Counted from the stretch's first letter, positions 9,180 through 18,793 are shown. The stretch is 64,000 bases of DNA from an uncultured Clostridia bacterium (GCA_910580105.1 CAJTWN010000008.1:1-64000), one strand, 5' to 3'. The notes: generated by a model not told the origin, from the sequence alone. Program-made: numbers and translations.

Positions 9180-9856
9180 ATTCTCTTCACCTCAATCAAC
9201 GCAAGTACTTTTTGGGTGGTTTCATCCAAAGTCAATTCCGTGCTGTCCAGCAGAATACTGTCTTCAGCCGCCTTCAGTGGGGCAAACTCCCGGCTTGCAT
9301 CGTTCTGATCCCGGTACTCCATATCCTGTTTGACTTCCGCAAAAGTCGTTTCAATCCCTTTTTCTTCAAGTTCATCTAAACGCCGCTTTGCGCGTGCATC
9401 CACAGATGCAGTCAGAAAAATCTTTATATCCGCATCTGGAAGAACATATGTTCCAATATCCCGGCCATCCATAATAACATTATCTTTTTGGGCAAGCATG
9501 CGCTGCAATTCCACCAACTTCAACCGCACCTCTGGAATGACAGCCACATTTGATGCCGCCACAGAAACTTCCGGTTTACGGATTTCCTCCGACACATTCT
9601 CTCCATTTAAATCAATTTGCTGCCCTTCCTCTGTGTGACGAATAGCAATTTTAATATCATCAAGCAGCGGGATCACCTGCTCTGCATTCTTTGTCTCTAC
9701 GCCCGCACGCAAAGCAAAAAGCCCAATGGCCCGATACATGGCGCCAGTATCAATATAGACAAATCCCAGCTTACCTGCAGCCGCTTTCGCAATCGTACTC
9801 TTTCCAGCACCCGCCGGGCCATCAATGGCAACTTTAAATGTTTTCATCTGTTCCAT
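9176..9856 (-). CDS. cmk: Cytidylate kinase
   Basis: Cmk phosphorylates CMP and dCMP in pyrimidine nucleotide recycling. Near the N-terminus is the P-loop GPAGAGKST, followed by DTGAMYRAI and DGRDIGTYVLPDA, both typical of the family. The ATG at 9856 lies 9 nt after AAGGAG. An ATG three codons later is possible, and a longer frame reaches 9877. About 226 aa is standard. It overlaps the 3' end of the precorrin-reductase-like gene and is coupled to plsC. Confidence 0.95.
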   Translation of the reverse strand: MEQMKTFKVAIDGPAGAGKSTIAKAAAGKLGFVYIDTGAMYRAIGLFALRAGVETKNAEQVIPLLDDIKIAIRHTEEGQQIDLNGENVSEEIRKPEVSVAASNVAVIPEVRLKLVELQRMLAQKDNVIMDGRDIGTYVLPDADIKIFLTASVDARAKRRLDELEEKGIETTFAEVKQDMEYRDQNDASREFAPLKAAEDSILLDSTELTLDETTQKVLALIEVKRI

Positions 9857-10610
9857 TCTCTTTTTCTCCTTCAACATCGTTTAAAAACTCCAACAGTTCT
9901 TCAACTGTAATCGCTGTATTTAAAAATTCTATTCCATAAGAATGTGTAAGCCGCAAAGGTACCCCAATCTGTGCACAGGCTTCAGCTATGCCGCCGACAG
10001 GGAAACTGCCGTCACATATCACCAGCTGTGCATCAATTTTTTGAATTGCGCTCTTTACCGTCTCAGTATCATCAATTCCGTCCAGCTCCACAACGTTCCT
10101 AAGCGGTATACCAAAGAGTAAAGCCGTCTCTACATCAAAACCTGCCCCTCGCAGCACTGGCACATATAAAGCCGAAGGATCCGGCAATCTTTTGACAAAT
10201 GCCCTGACACTTCCTGCTTTCGCATAAAACAAAATATTGCCAAGGGTGTGATTTATTTCTTCTGCCAACGCATCATAAGAACGGCAAATTTTGAAATCAC
10301 CGATATTTTTGTTATATGCCATCGGCAAACACTTTACATAAGAAATTTTATTCCGCCTGCAAAAGGACATGACAAGGAGCGAGTCCTTTACATAGGACTC
10401 GCTCATAATGTCAATTATACCATTTATCCTGTTTTCTGCCGCCGCTGTTTCCAATGACTTTTCAGAAACCGGCCCGATAATTGCACCTCCGGCACCGTAA
10501 GCCCCTGCCTCCTTCAGATTGGGATACCAACTGACGAATGGGATTTCTCTTGCCATCAGATGCGAAAAAACGGGCCGCGGGGAATGTCCGCCGCAAAAAA
10601 GCAAAAACAT
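9834..10610 (-). CDS. Precorrin-6A reductase (CbiJ/CobK)-like protein
   Basis: The 258-aa sequence has the layout of the CobK/CbiJ family but is divergent. It starts with a short strand and glycine turn (LLFCGGH), has a middle segment NILFYAKAGSVRAFV, then RLPDPSALYVPVLRGAGF, and ends with LVICDGSFPVGGIAEACAQIGVPL. That last part lines up with the 'LVTKdSG..GG..EKI.AA..LGIPV' region of precorrin-6A reductases. In that family the enzyme reduces a corrin ring double bond with NAD(P)H. No other cobalamin genes are in the window, so a different substrate is possible. The start codon overlaps the upstream stop (TAATG). The assignment is by pattern only. Confidence 0.55.
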   Translation of the reverse strand: MFLLFCGGHSPRPVFSHLMAREIPFVSWYPNLKEAGAYGAGGAIIGPVSEKSLETAAAENRINGIIDIMSESYVKDSLLVMSFCRRNKISYVKCLPMAYNKNIGDFKICRSYDALAEEINHTLGNILFYAKAGSVRAFVKRLPDPSALYVPVLRGAGFDVETALLFGIPLRNVVELDGIDDTETVKSAIQKIDAQLVICDGSFPVGGIAEACAQIGVPLRLTHSYGIEFLNTAITVEELLEFLNDVEGEKENGTDENI

Positions 10611-11098
10611 TATTCTTCCGCCCCACTATTTTTTTCTTCTGTTTCAGTTTTAATTTCAACATCAACGATCGTCGTATCAGCATCCGCAGCATCAGCGTCT
10701 GTCTTTACTTCTGCAACTACCACATCGGGTTCTACCTTAACCGCCATTTCTGCACCGCAAAACGGACAATAATTCAACTCAGCATCACATATTCTTCCAC
10801 AGGTCGGGCACTTTGCTTCATTCTTCACATCTTCAAGCTTTGCAGTAAGTGCCTCAATTTTCGCATATTTCGCTTCAATCAAATCACAGAGTTCCTGCAA
10901 GGTTTCCTCTTCCTGTACCCCATTTTTTTGATTTTTATAATAGGTTTCTCCAATCTGGGAAAATAACTTTTTGATATCCGTCTTTAAATCAAATATCGCA
11001 TATTTGATTTTAGAAGATTCAATCAACTCACCCGTCTTCTTTGCCACAGTCTGTGCAGTGTCCGCTACAACATTTTTCATATTTTCCATAAAATCCAT
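10610..11098 (-). CDS. Zinc-ribbon coiled-coil protein of unknown function
   Basis: The 162-aa protein has an amphipathic helical N-terminal half (about residues 1–90), a CPTC…CPFC zinc ribbon at about residues 96–116 and an acidic, low-complexity tail rich in Asp, Glu and Val. No signal peptide or membrane segment is visible. GGAGGTAATTGT precedes the ATG. It is the first gene of the run zinc ribbon–CbiJ-like–cmk–plsC–ispH-rpsA, all coupled or closely spaced. No specific function can be read from it. Confidence 0.8.
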   Translation of the reverse strand: MDFMENMKNVVADTAQTVAKKTGELIESSKIKYAIFDLKTDIKKLFSQIGETYYKNQKNGVQEEETLQELCDLIEAKYAKIEALTAKLEDVKNEAKCPTCGRICDAELNYCPFCGAEMAVKVEPDVVVAEVKTDADAADADTTIVDVEIKTETEEKNSGAEE

Positions 11099-11195
11099 AC
11101 AATTACCTCCAATCGGTTTATATTTTATGGTTTACAATTTCATATCTGATAACAGCAATTCCTTATATAGAAGCATATACCAAATTCCATCATCT

Positions 11196-12287
11196 CTATA
11201 CATTAAACCGGAACAGAACAATATCTCCGTCTTTGACCACATATTCTTTTCCCTCAGAACGCACCAAGCCCTTTTCCTTGGCCGCCTGCATACTGCCGCA
11301 TTCCATCAAATCATCATAGGCAACCACCTCGGCACGGATAAATCCACGTTCAAAGTCCGTATGAATTTTCCCGGCAGCCTGCGGTGCTTTTGTGCCCTGC
11401 TCAATCGTCCAGGCACGAACCTCAGGTTTACCGGCAGTCAGATAACTGATCAATCCGAGCAAACGATAGCTTGCCTTAATTAATTTATCCAAGCCAGATT
11501 CCGAGGCGCCGAGTTCCTCCAGAAACATCTCTTTTTCATCTTTAGCCAGACTTGCTATTTCTTCCTCAATTTTAGCCGAAATAACCATTACTTCAGATTT
11601 TTCTGTCTCTGCAAAATCACGAATTGTCTTAATAAATTCGTTTTCACCGGCTGCATAATCATCTTCTGCCACATTTGCGGCATAAATAACCGGCTTTAAA
11701 GTGAGCAATGATACATCAGACAGCATCTCTTTTTCGTCCTCGGTCATTTCCATAGCCCGGGCAGACTTTCCACTCTCCAAAAAAGCATGCAGACGTTCAT
11801 AGAATTCCAGATGAGCCTGATATTTCTTGTCTCCGCCCTTTAATGCTTTCTTGGTTTTGTCAATTCTCCTGTCCAAAATTTCCATATCGGACAGAATCAG
11901 TTCCAGATTGATGGTTTCTATGTCCCGCAAAGGATCAATAGAACCCTCAACATGGACAATATTGGTATCTTCAAAGGCACGGACAACATGGACAATTGCG
12001 TCCACCTCCCGGATATTGGACAGAAACTTATTGCCAAGGCCTTCTCCCTTGCTTGCTCCTTTAACCAATCCGGCAATATCTACAAACTCAATCACCGCAT
12101 AAGTAATTTTATCCGGATCATACATTTTTGCCAGTTCGTCAATTCTGTGATCCGGCACCAAAACCGTTCCCACATTGGGCTCAATGGTACAAAATGGATA
12201 ATTTGCAGATTCTGCCCCTGCTTGCGTTATTGCATTAAACAATGTACTCTTTCCTACATTCGGAAGTCCTACGATTCCAAGTTTCAT
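11196..12287 (-). CDS. ychF: Ribosome-binding ATPase YchF (Obg family)
   Basis: YchF is a conserved cytoplasmic P-loop NTPase linked to ribosomes and stress responses, and it prefers ATP over GTP. The sequence has G1 GLPNVGKST at the N-terminus, the NYPFCTIEPNVG switch, G3 DIAGLVKGAS and a non-canonical G4 (YAANVAEDD). The degenerate G4 fits ATP preference. A C-terminal TGS domain follows (about residues 280–363). Length 363 aa is typical. It starts 31 bp after glmM behind AAAGGAG, so it is probably co-transcribed with glmM. Confidence 0.95.
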   Translation of the reverse strand: MKLGIVGLPNVGKSTLFNAITQAGAESANYPFCTIEPNVGTVLVPDHRIDELAKMYDPDKITYAVIEFVDIAGLVKGASKGEGLGNKFLSNIREVDAIVHVVRAFEDTNIVHVEGSIDPLRDIETINLELILSDMEILDRRIDKTKKALKGGDKKYQAHLEFYERLHAFLESGKSARAMEMTEDEKEMLSDVSLLTLKPVIYAANVAEDDYAAGENEFIKTIRDFAETEKSEVMVISAKIEEEIASLAKDEKEMFLEELGASESGLDKLIKASYRLLGLISYLTAGKPEVRAWTIEQGTKAPQAAGKIHTDFERGFIRAEVVAYDDLMECGSMQAAKEKGLVRSEGKEYVVKDGDIVLFRFNV

Positions 12288-12318
12288 TTTTTCTTATGCT
12301 CCTTTAATTTAAGTAAAA

Positions 12319-13677
12319 TCAATCGTTTAGTTTTTCTTCCATCAACTGTGCTAGTTCTTCGGCACAATTTTTGATACATACTTCGTCTTTTCCTTCAATC
12401 ATTACGCGAACAAGCGGTTCTGTACCTGACGGCCGGATCAGAACCCGGCCCGCATTGGTAAATTGAGCCTCAATTTCTTCTATTTTCTTTTTGATTTCGG
12501 GAACAGCCATATAGCTTTCTTCATTTTTATATTCATTTTTTACTTTCGCATTGACAAGCACCTGCGGATAAACCTGCATAACTGCTGCCAGATCAGAGAG
12601 CTTTCTGCCGCTCCTTTTCATGACATCCAAAAGCTGCAGTCCTGTTACCAGACCGTCTCCGGTGGTATTATGTTCAAGCAGAATAACATGACCGGACTGT
12701 TCTCCGCCAATCCGATGCCCATGTTTCAACATTTCCTCAAGAACATAACGATCTCCCACCTTTGTGCGTTTGATTTTAAGATGATTTTCTTCACCCATCA
12801 CAAAAAATCCAAGATTACTCATCACTGTTGCAACAACAGTATTATCCTCTAAAAGTCCGCGTTCACGCATATCCAGCGCACAGACTGCCATAATTTTATC
12901 GCCGTCAACAAACGCGCCGGTTTCATCCACTGCAAGCACACGATCTGCATCACCATCAAAAGCCAGACCAACATCTGCCCCCGTCTCTTTAACATATGCC
13001 ATAAGCCCCTCAATGTGCGTAGAACCACAATCCGCATTGATATTTATCCCATTCGGCCGGTTGTGGATGGTCAGCACCTCGGCCCCAAGTTCTTTCAAAG
13101 CATACTCGGCAGTCACACTGGAGGCACCATTGGCGCAATCTATAGCTACCTTCAGGCCACGCAAGCTACCGCTGATGGTCTGCTTTGCAAAATCAATATA
13201 CTTTCTTACCAATGTATCATCATGGGAGATATGCCCAATCTTTTCATGGGTCGGCGCAACAATTTCTTCTGCTTTATCCAAAATAATGCGTTCTATCCGG
13301 TCCTCTATTTCATCCCGGAGTTTATATCCCTCACCACTGAAAAACTTAATTCCATTATGCTCAAAAGAATTATGAGAAGCGGAAATCATCACCCCCGCGT
13401 CAAATCCTTCGCTCCGCACCAAATATGCAATCGCCGGTGTGGGAATCACCCCTGCAATAACAGCTTCGGCACCCACACTGCAAATACCTGCAACCAATGC
13501 TGCCTCCAAAATATCACCAGAAATACGGGTATCTTTTCCAACAACGATCCGGGGTTTTCTTCCGCTGTCCCCAGTAAGTACATATGCCCCCGCTCTACCA
13601 ATATGAAATGCCAGTTCCGGTGTCAATTCTTCATTCGCTATTCCTCTGACACCATCTGTTCCAAACAATCTACCCAC
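12319..13677 (-). CDS. glmM: Phosphoglucosamine mutase
   Basis: GlmM interconverts glucosamine 6-phosphate and glucosamine 1-phosphate for UDP-GlcNAc and cell-wall synthesis. The active-site serine is in ISASHNSFEHNG (about residue 99), the metal loop is DGDADR and the C-terminal phosphate-binding loop is RPSGTEP. It starts with GTG after GGAGGAGATAGCA. It sits downstream of cdaA and cdaR with an FAD protein gene between. In other Firmicutes GlmM binds and inhibits CdaA, so the clustering fits that regulation. A consensus promoter of its own lies upstream. Confidence 0.96.
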   Translation of the reverse strand: MGRLFGTDGVRGIANEELTPELAFHIGRAGAYVLTGDSGRKPRIVVGKDTRISGDILEAALVAGICSVGAEAVIAGVIPTPAIAYLVRSEGFDAGVMISASHNSFEHNGIKFFSGEGYKLRDEIEDRIERIILDKAEEIVAPTHEKIGHISHDDTLVRKYIDFAKQTISGSLRGLKVAIDCANGASSVTAEYALKELGAEVLTIHNRPNGININADCGSTHIEGLMAYVKETGADVGLAFDGDADRVLAVDETGAFVDGDKIMAVCALDMRERGLLEDNTVVATVMSNLGFFVMGEENHLKIKRTKVGDRYVLEEMLKHGHRIGGEQSGHVILLEHNTTGDGLVTGLQLLDVMKRSGRKLSDLAAVMQVYPQVLVNAKVKNEYKNEESYMAVPEIKKKIEEIEAQFTNAGRVLIRPSGTEPLVRVMIEGKDEVCIKNCAEELAQLMEEKLND

Positions 13678-13724
13678 TGCTATCTCCTCCGGTATATATA
13701 AATAGAATCTTATTATACAACTTA

Positions 13725-13749
13725 TTTCTGCACCTTTTCAGTGCAGAAA
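13725..13749 (-). promoter_or_regulatory. Hairpin in the glmM leader
   Basis: A perfect 9-bp stem (TTTCTGCAC/GTGCAGAAA, 7-nt loop) lies in the roughly 124-nt leader between the glmM promoter and its start. It has no T-tail on either strand, so it is not an obvious terminator. Confidence 0.4.
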
Positions 13750-13807
13750 TAATGACTTTCCTTAAATTTTCACTACATCCAAACAATGTATTTTCCCTAA
13801 TAATAAA

Positions 13808-13836
13808 ATTATACGTTAAAAGTATCTTTTTGTCAA
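13808..13836 (-). promoter_or_regulatory. Consensus promoter upstream of glmM
   Basis: On the minus strand TTGACA (13836–13831), a 17-bp spacer and TATAAT (13813–13808) match the vegetative consensus exactly. It lies just past the 3' end of the FAD dehydrogenase gene and should give glmM–ychF transcription independent of the proS operon. Confidence 0.8.
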
Positions 13837-13842
13837 CCAAAT

Positions 13843-15399
13843 CTACCGGTCCAAAACAGCCAGCGCTGTCCGGATTCCGTCTAATGATGCACTCATAATA
13901 CCCCCGGCATATCCAGCCCCCTCACCAGCTGGATAAAGCCCGGCAAGACCAACACTTTGAAGGTTTTTATCCCGCGTGATACAAAGGGGCGCCGAGGTCC
14001 GCATCTCCACACCGGTAAGAATCCCATCTCCAAGAGCAAAACCTTTCATTTTCCGCTCAAAATTCATCAGACCATCCCGCAGCGCCGCTGTAATAAAGGA
14101 CGGCAAACAGTTCTTCAGTTCTGCAAACTTTACCTTCCCGGTAAATGAAGGACTGACCGATCCAAACGCAGCCGATGGCTGGTCTTTTAAGAAATCCCGT
14201 GCCAGTTGGACCGGCGCTGCATAGTCCTCCCCGCCAAGCACAAAGGCCAAATGTTCATATTTACGCTGAAATTCTATTCCTCCCAATGGGGTATTTCCAT
14301 AATCCTCCGGACGCACATTTACAACCAAAGCTGAATTTGAATTCTCCGCCATTCGGGCATGTTCACTCATTCCATTGATCACCAGCCGTCCTTCTTCAGA
14401 AGAAGCATTTACGATTGTTCCGCCGGGACACATACAAAAAGAATAACAGCTCCGCTCCTTTCCGTTGTAAACCAGCCGATAATTTGCCGTCGGCAGCCCC
14501 AAATTCTCCTGCCCATATTGCATTGCATCCACATAGGTTCTTTTATGTTCAATCCGAACACCGGCTGCAAACGCTTTGGGCTGCAAAAAAACATTTCGCT
14601 CCGCCAGCATTTGATAGGTATCTCTGCTGCTATGTCCAATTGCCAAAATGAGCGCTGAACAGGGAACAGATTCACTGTCATTCAGCACGATTCCACTAAT
14701 TTTTTTATCGGTGATCTGCAAATCTGTCAATTCAGTCTGAAACCGTATTTCCACACCCATTTCAATTAATGCCTGCCGCATATTCTTTATTACATTTTTC
14801 AACAGGTCTGTTCCAATATGAGGATTAGCCCGGTATAAAATATCCCGCGGCGCCCCAAACTTAACAAAGGTATGAAGGATAAACCGTTGTCTCGGATCAC
14901 TGATACGAGTATTTAATTTGCCATCCGAAAAAGTTCCCGCACCACCTTCACCAAACTGAACATTTGAATTGGGTTTCAATATCCCATTTTTCCAGAACCG
15001 TTCTACATCTTCGGTTCTCTTATCCACATTTTCTCCCCGTTCCACCAAAAGCGGCGGATTTCCGGATTGTGCCAAAACATATGCTGCAAACAGTCCGCAA
15101 GGCCCCATTCCCACCACAACTGGCCGGTGACGAAGGTCTCTTTGTGGAATTTCCAGCGACTGGATTTCTTGAAACGTTTGGATTTTTTCATCATCCGGCT
15201 GGGTTCCGTCCGGACATTCCGCAAGAACTGAATAAATGAAATGAATATTATGTTTTCTCCTGGCATCAATAGACTGTTTATAGATACAAAAATTTTTTGC
15301 AGAAACAGAAGCAGACCGCACAATTTCTTGTGCGGCCGCAATTACCTGTTGTTCTGTATGCCCAACCGGCATTTTTATATTTTGAATGATAATTTTCAT
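13843..15399 (-). CDS. FAD-dependent dehydrogenase, COG2509 type
   Basis: The 518-aa protein has an N-terminal ~85-residue domain, then an FAD-binding Rossmann motif (VVGMGPCGLFAAYVLA, about residues 97–112) and VQFGEGGAGTFSDGKLNTR. A C-terminal GLYPAGEGAGYAGGIMSA block is the second flavin contact of this family. Members are uncharacterised flavoproteins common in clostridia, and no substrate is known to me. The start follows GATGGGATAGA. It lies between cdaR and glmM, interrupting the usual cdaA–cdaR–glmM order. Confidence 0.85.
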   Translation of the reverse strand: MKIIIQNIKMPVGHTEQQVIAAAQEIVRSASVSAKNFCIYKQSIDARRKHNIHFIYSVLAECPDGTQPDDEKIQTFQEIQSLEIPQRDLRHRPVVVGMGPCGLFAAYVLAQSGNPPLLVERGENVDKRTEDVERFWKNGILKPNSNVQFGEGGAGTFSDGKLNTRISDPRQRFILHTFVKFGAPRDILYRANPHIGTDLLKNVIKNMRQALIEMGVEIRFQTELTDLQITDKKISGIVLNDSESVPCSALILAIGHSSRDTYQMLAERNVFLQPKAFAAGVRIEHKRTYVDAMQYGQENLGLPTANYRLVYNGKERSCYSFCMCPGGTIVNASSEEGRLVINGMSEHARMAENSNSALVVNVRPEDYGNTPLGGIEFQRKYEHLAFVLGGEDYAAPVQLARDFLKDQPSAAFGSVSPSFTGKVKFAELKNCLPSFITAALRDGLMNFERKMKGFALGDGILTGVEMRTSAPLCITRDKNLQSVGLAGLYPAGEGAGYAGGIMSASLDGIRTALAVLDR

Positions 15400-15454
15400 T
15401 CTATCCCATCTTTCATTTTCTCAATCTCTTATACCTTCCACGCTATGTCAAATT

Positions 15455-16396
15455 TTATTTTAACGAAACCTCAACCTCTGAAACATCATCAATTACCTTT
15501 ACATTTTCCGGCAGAAGCAATTTTGCCTTCACTTTTTTACTCTCCAAAAGTTTTTCTGCCGCAATCGGTTCCGTCTGTACCGATATAATTTTGGTATAAT
15601 CCAATTGATCGCTATAAATATAGATTTTTTCCGGCTCAATTGCATATTCCGTTGTCCCCAACAGCTCAGGGTAATTAAACTGTGCCTCAACATAAACTTC
15701 TTTTATTTTCAAAACCGGACACGTAATACGCACCATTTCTGTACTTTTATCTACCACATTGGAAATCGCATCCCTGCTGAGAATTTCTTTGCCTTCAACA
15801 TCATAAAATTTAATCGGCACCGTGGTATCAAAGTCCACATCCTGATCCGAAAGTTCTAAAACCGCTTTTGCCTTAGCAATTTTTTCAAGGACGGATTTCG
15901 GACCGCTGATTTTTACATTCTTTGGCTCAACCACAAGGTCGCCTGCAATATAATCGGTGGCCAGCTTTCCGGTCCGTTCTACCTCTACAGGAAGTTCCTT
16001 TTCTTCATAAACATCCGTCTTAATATCAACGGTATACGGTTCCTGGGTGGAAATACCAATATTTTCAAATGGAACAACCACTTCCACCGGCAGACTGTTA
16101 TTCCCGGTAGAAGTAATACCCGAAACATCTACCCGGGCAATTACACTGTCCATATTATAATTCCCCATCCGTTTTCTGCTGCCCTTGACCTTTACAGTTA
16201 CAGACGTTGCTGACTCGCTGACAATGGCAAAACCATTATTATGAAGGATTTCTTCTCCAACAAACTGAATTGGGATATCCCGAACAGTCGCCTCCGTCAC
16301 CGGATCATTCACTACTATGATAAATAGCCACATGGCAATGGCAATCAGCAGGGAAATGAATTTCAAAAAATTATCATTGTTGATCAACTTTTTCAT
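15455..16396 (-). CDS. cdaR: CdaA regulatory protein (YbbR domains)
   Basis: CdaR is a membrane-anchored extracytoplasmic partner that modulates the c-di-AMP synthase CdaA. The 313-aa sequence has one N-terminal transmembrane segment (FISLLIAIAMWLFIIVV, about residues 11–28) followed by at least three YbbR repeats with the IPIQF/LPVEV/VPIKF strand pattern. Its ATG overlaps the cdaA stop (ATGA), indicating translational coupling. Confidence 0.92.
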   Translation of the reverse strand: MKKLINNDNFLKFISLLIAIAMWLFIIVVNDPVTEATVRDIPIQFVGEEILHNNGFAIVSESATSVTVKVKGSRKRMGNYNMDSVIARVDVSGITSTGNNSLPVEVVVPFENIGISTQEPYTVDIKTDVYEEKELPVEVERTGKLATDYIAGDLVVEPKNVKISGPKSVLEKIAKAKAVLELSDQDVDFDTTVPIKFYDVEGKEILSRDAISNVVDKSTEMVRITCPVLKIKEVYVEAQFNYPELLGTTEYAIEPEKIYIYSDQLDYTKIISVQTEPIAAEKLLESKKVKAKLLLPENVKVIDDVSEVEVSLK

Positions 16397-17253
16397 TCAT
16401 CTTCCCCCTTTTTTCCAAAACCACTAAATGGGAATTTTTTCTTCACATCATTTTGTTCCTCATCGTGCAGAAGCTCACTTAATCGACCGCGCAACGATTC
16501 CTCCCCATATCCCGTCTGTAAAACACCGCCATATGCCACTGAAATATTTCCTGTTTCTTCAGAAACAATAACAACAACAGCATCTGATTCCTCAGAAATC
16601 CCAAGACCTGCACGATGTCTTGTACCTAGCTCCTGACGGATATTGGGATTTTCAGACAGAGGAAGTACACAGCTGGCAAATTCAATTTTATCATCCCGAA
16701 CCACTACCGCACCATCATGAAGCGGCGTATTCGGCACAAATATATTTTCTAAAAGCTCACTGCTGGTCGTTGCATGCAACGTAATCCCGGAACTTATCAG
16801 TTCATCAATTTTATCATGTTTTTCGATAACAATCAAAGCGCCGGTTCTGGTATTCGCCATCGCCTGCGCACCACGGGCAACCTCATGGATAACCGTTTCT
16901 GTCTTTTTCCAAAAGGTTCCGTCCCGGTCAAACCAGCGGCTCATTGACGTACGCCCCACACGCTCCAGTGCTCTTCTGAGTTCCGGCTGAAATACAATCA
17001 AAATTGCCAAAAGTCCAACCTGTAAAACATTGCTCAAAATATAATTCAGCGTATTCAGTTTGGCAAATCCACTGACCGCAGTAAGTACAACCAAAAGAAG
17101 TACCCCTTTGAGCAATTGTGCTGTGCGGGTATCACGAATAAACTTCAGTGCCTTATACACCAAAAAAGAAACAATGAGAATATCAATCACATCGGTAATT
17201 CTAATTAATGTAAGCTGATTCATCACTGCATGAAAAAAATTTGACAACCACAT
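16393..17253 (-). CDS. cdaA: Membrane diadenylate cyclase CdaA
   Basis: CdaA makes cyclic di-AMP from two ATP. Three N-terminal transmembrane helices (about residues 15–85) precede a DAC domain with the signature DGAVVV (in NTPLHDGAVVV) and RHRAGLG, the ATP and metal site. ATG 17253 follows GGAGGTGATTGGATTG; a longer frame to 17274 would overlap the ribosome site. The order proS–cdaA–cdaR–FAD protein–glmM places it in an operon that probably starts at the proS promoter. Confidence 0.95.
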   Translation of the reverse strand: MWLSNFFHAVMNQLTLIRITDVIDILIVSFLVYKALKFIRDTRTAQLLKGVLLLVVLTAVSGFAKLNTLNYILSNVLQVGLLAILIVFQPELRRALERVGRTSMSRWFDRDGTFWKKTETVIHEVARGAQAMANTRTGALIVIEKHDKIDELISSGITLHATTSSELLENIFVPNTPLHDGAVVVRDDKIEFASCVLPLSENPNIRQELGTRHRAGLGISEESDAVVVIVSEETGNISVAYGGVLQTGYGEESLRGRLSELLHDEEQNDVKKKFPFSGFGKKGEDE

Positions 17254-17279
17254 CAATCCAATCACCTCCGTCAAAAATT

Positions 17280-18725
17280 CTAATACGCTTTACCCCAATA
17301 AACCATTTTATCTGCTTTTTTGCCGCAGCAAACACAGACATCTGAAATCTTCTCCTGCGTAAAGGGCATACACCGGGAAGTTGCACCCGTATCTTCCTTT
17401 ATCTTTAATTCACAGGCTTCGTCGCCGCACCACATAGCTTTGACAAAACCACCTTTTTCTTCCACAATTTTACAGAAGGTCTCATAATCAGCCGCAGAAC
17501 TGGTCTTTTCCTCGCGGTTCTGAAGCGCCGCATCATACATCTGCTGTTGAATCTGTTCAAGTAAGGCCTGCAACGCTTCCTCCAATTGATCCAAAGAAAC
17601 AAATTTTTTACTCCGGTCAATCCGGCTAACCAAAACCGCCTGATTTTTTTCAATGTCCTTTGGCCCAATTTCAATCCGAATGGGAACACCGCGCATTTCA
17701 TATTCACTATATTTCCAACCGGGCGATTTATCGCTGTCATCCAACTTGACACGGAACCCTTTCGCAAGCCGGTCCCGCAGTTCAGCTGCCTTTTCCAAAA
17801 CACCTTCCTTATGCTGTGCAACCGGAACAATCACTGCCTGTATCGGCGCAATCCGCGGCGGCAGTTTGAGTCCTGCATCATCGCCATGAACCATAATAAT
17901 AGCGCCAATGATACGGGTGGACATTCCCCATGAAGTTTGGTGTACATAGGCCAATTCATTATTTTCATTCAAATATTGGATACCAAAGGCTTTTGCAAAA
18001 CCATCACCAAAGTTATGGCTTGTACCTGACTGCAGCGCCTTTCCATCATGCATCAAACTCTCGATGGTGTATGTTTCCTTTGCTCCGGCAAATTTTTCTT
18101 TCTCTGTTTTTTGCCCTTTAATTACCGGAATTGCAAGTATCTCTTCACAAAAATCAGCATAGACATTCAACATCTGCCGTGTACGCTCCTGCGCTTCTTC
18201 CGCTGTTGCATGTGCAGTGTGCCCTTCCTGCCACAAAAATTCCATACTTCTCAAAAACGGACGGGTTGTCTTTTCCCAGCGGACAACGCTGCACCATTGG
18301 TTATATAACTTTGGAAGATCACGATAAGAACGAATATCCCCTGCATAATGTTCACAGAACAAAGTTTCGGATGTTGGCCGCACGCAAAGCCTTTCCTGGA
18401 GCTTTTCTGTGCCACCATGCGTTACCCATGCAACCTCAGGCGCAAAACCTTCAACATGATCTTTTTCCTTTTGCAGCAAGCTCTCCGGAATAAACATCGG
18501 CATATAAACATTTTCCACTCCAGTAGCCTTAAACCGCGCATCCAGTTCCTTCTGAATATTTTCCCAAATCGCATAACCATAAGGCTGAATCACCATACAG
18601 CCACGCACCCCTGAATAATCACAAAGTTTTGCTTTTTTTATAATATCTGTATACCATCTGGCGAAATCCTCGTCCATTGGCGTTATTTCTTCGACCAGTT
18701 TCTTATTATTTTCTGCCAAACCCAT
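17280..18725 (-). CDS. proS: Prolyl-tRNA synthetase, archaeal/eukaryote-like type
   Basis: It charges tRNA-Pro. At 481 aa it lacks the inserted editing domain of the long bacterial ProS. It carries the class II core (motif 2 around QWCSVVRWE, RPTSETLFCEHY, motif 3 near the C-terminal half) and the C-terminal zinc-binding-like region (CGDEACELK…CVCCGKKADKM…YWGKAY) of the ProS type 3 group. Ribosome site GAGAGG precedes the ATG. It is the first gene of the c-di-AMP operon, 27 bp upstream of cdaA. No T-box fits in the 70-nt leader. Confidence 0.95.
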   Translation of the reverse strand: MGLAENNKKLVEEITPMDEDFARWYTDIIKKAKLCDYSGVRGCMVIQPYGYAIWENIQKELDARFKATGVENVYMPMFIPESLLQKEKDHVEGFAPEVAWVTHGGTEKLQERLCVRPTSETLFCEHYAGDIRSYRDLPKLYNQWCSVVRWEKTTRPFLRSMEFLWQEGHTAHATAEEAQERTRQMLNVYADFCEEILAIPVIKGQKTEKEKFAGAKETYTIESLMHDGKALQSGTSHNFGDGFAKAFGIQYLNENNELAYVHQTSWGMSTRIIGAIIMVHGDDAGLKLPPRIAPIQAVIVPVAQHKEGVLEKAAELRDRLAKGFRVKLDDSDKSPGWKYSEYEMRGVPIRIEIGPKDIEKNQAVLVSRIDRSKKFVSLDQLEEALQALLEQIQQQMYDAALQNREEKTSSAADYETFCKIVEEKGGFVKAMWCGDEACELKIKEDTGATSRCMPFTQEKISDVCVCCGKKADKMVYWGKAY

Positions 18726-18793
18726 TCATCCTCTCAACAATGTATTGAATTCTGTCTTTTTATCCCAACAGGGAAAAATAACTATTATTTTAT

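Noticed and set aside
10462..10692. Minus-strand frame across the junction of the zinc-ribbon and CbiJ-like genes.
   Set aside because: Out-of-frame shadow; the overlapping TAATG junction of the two genes explains the region.
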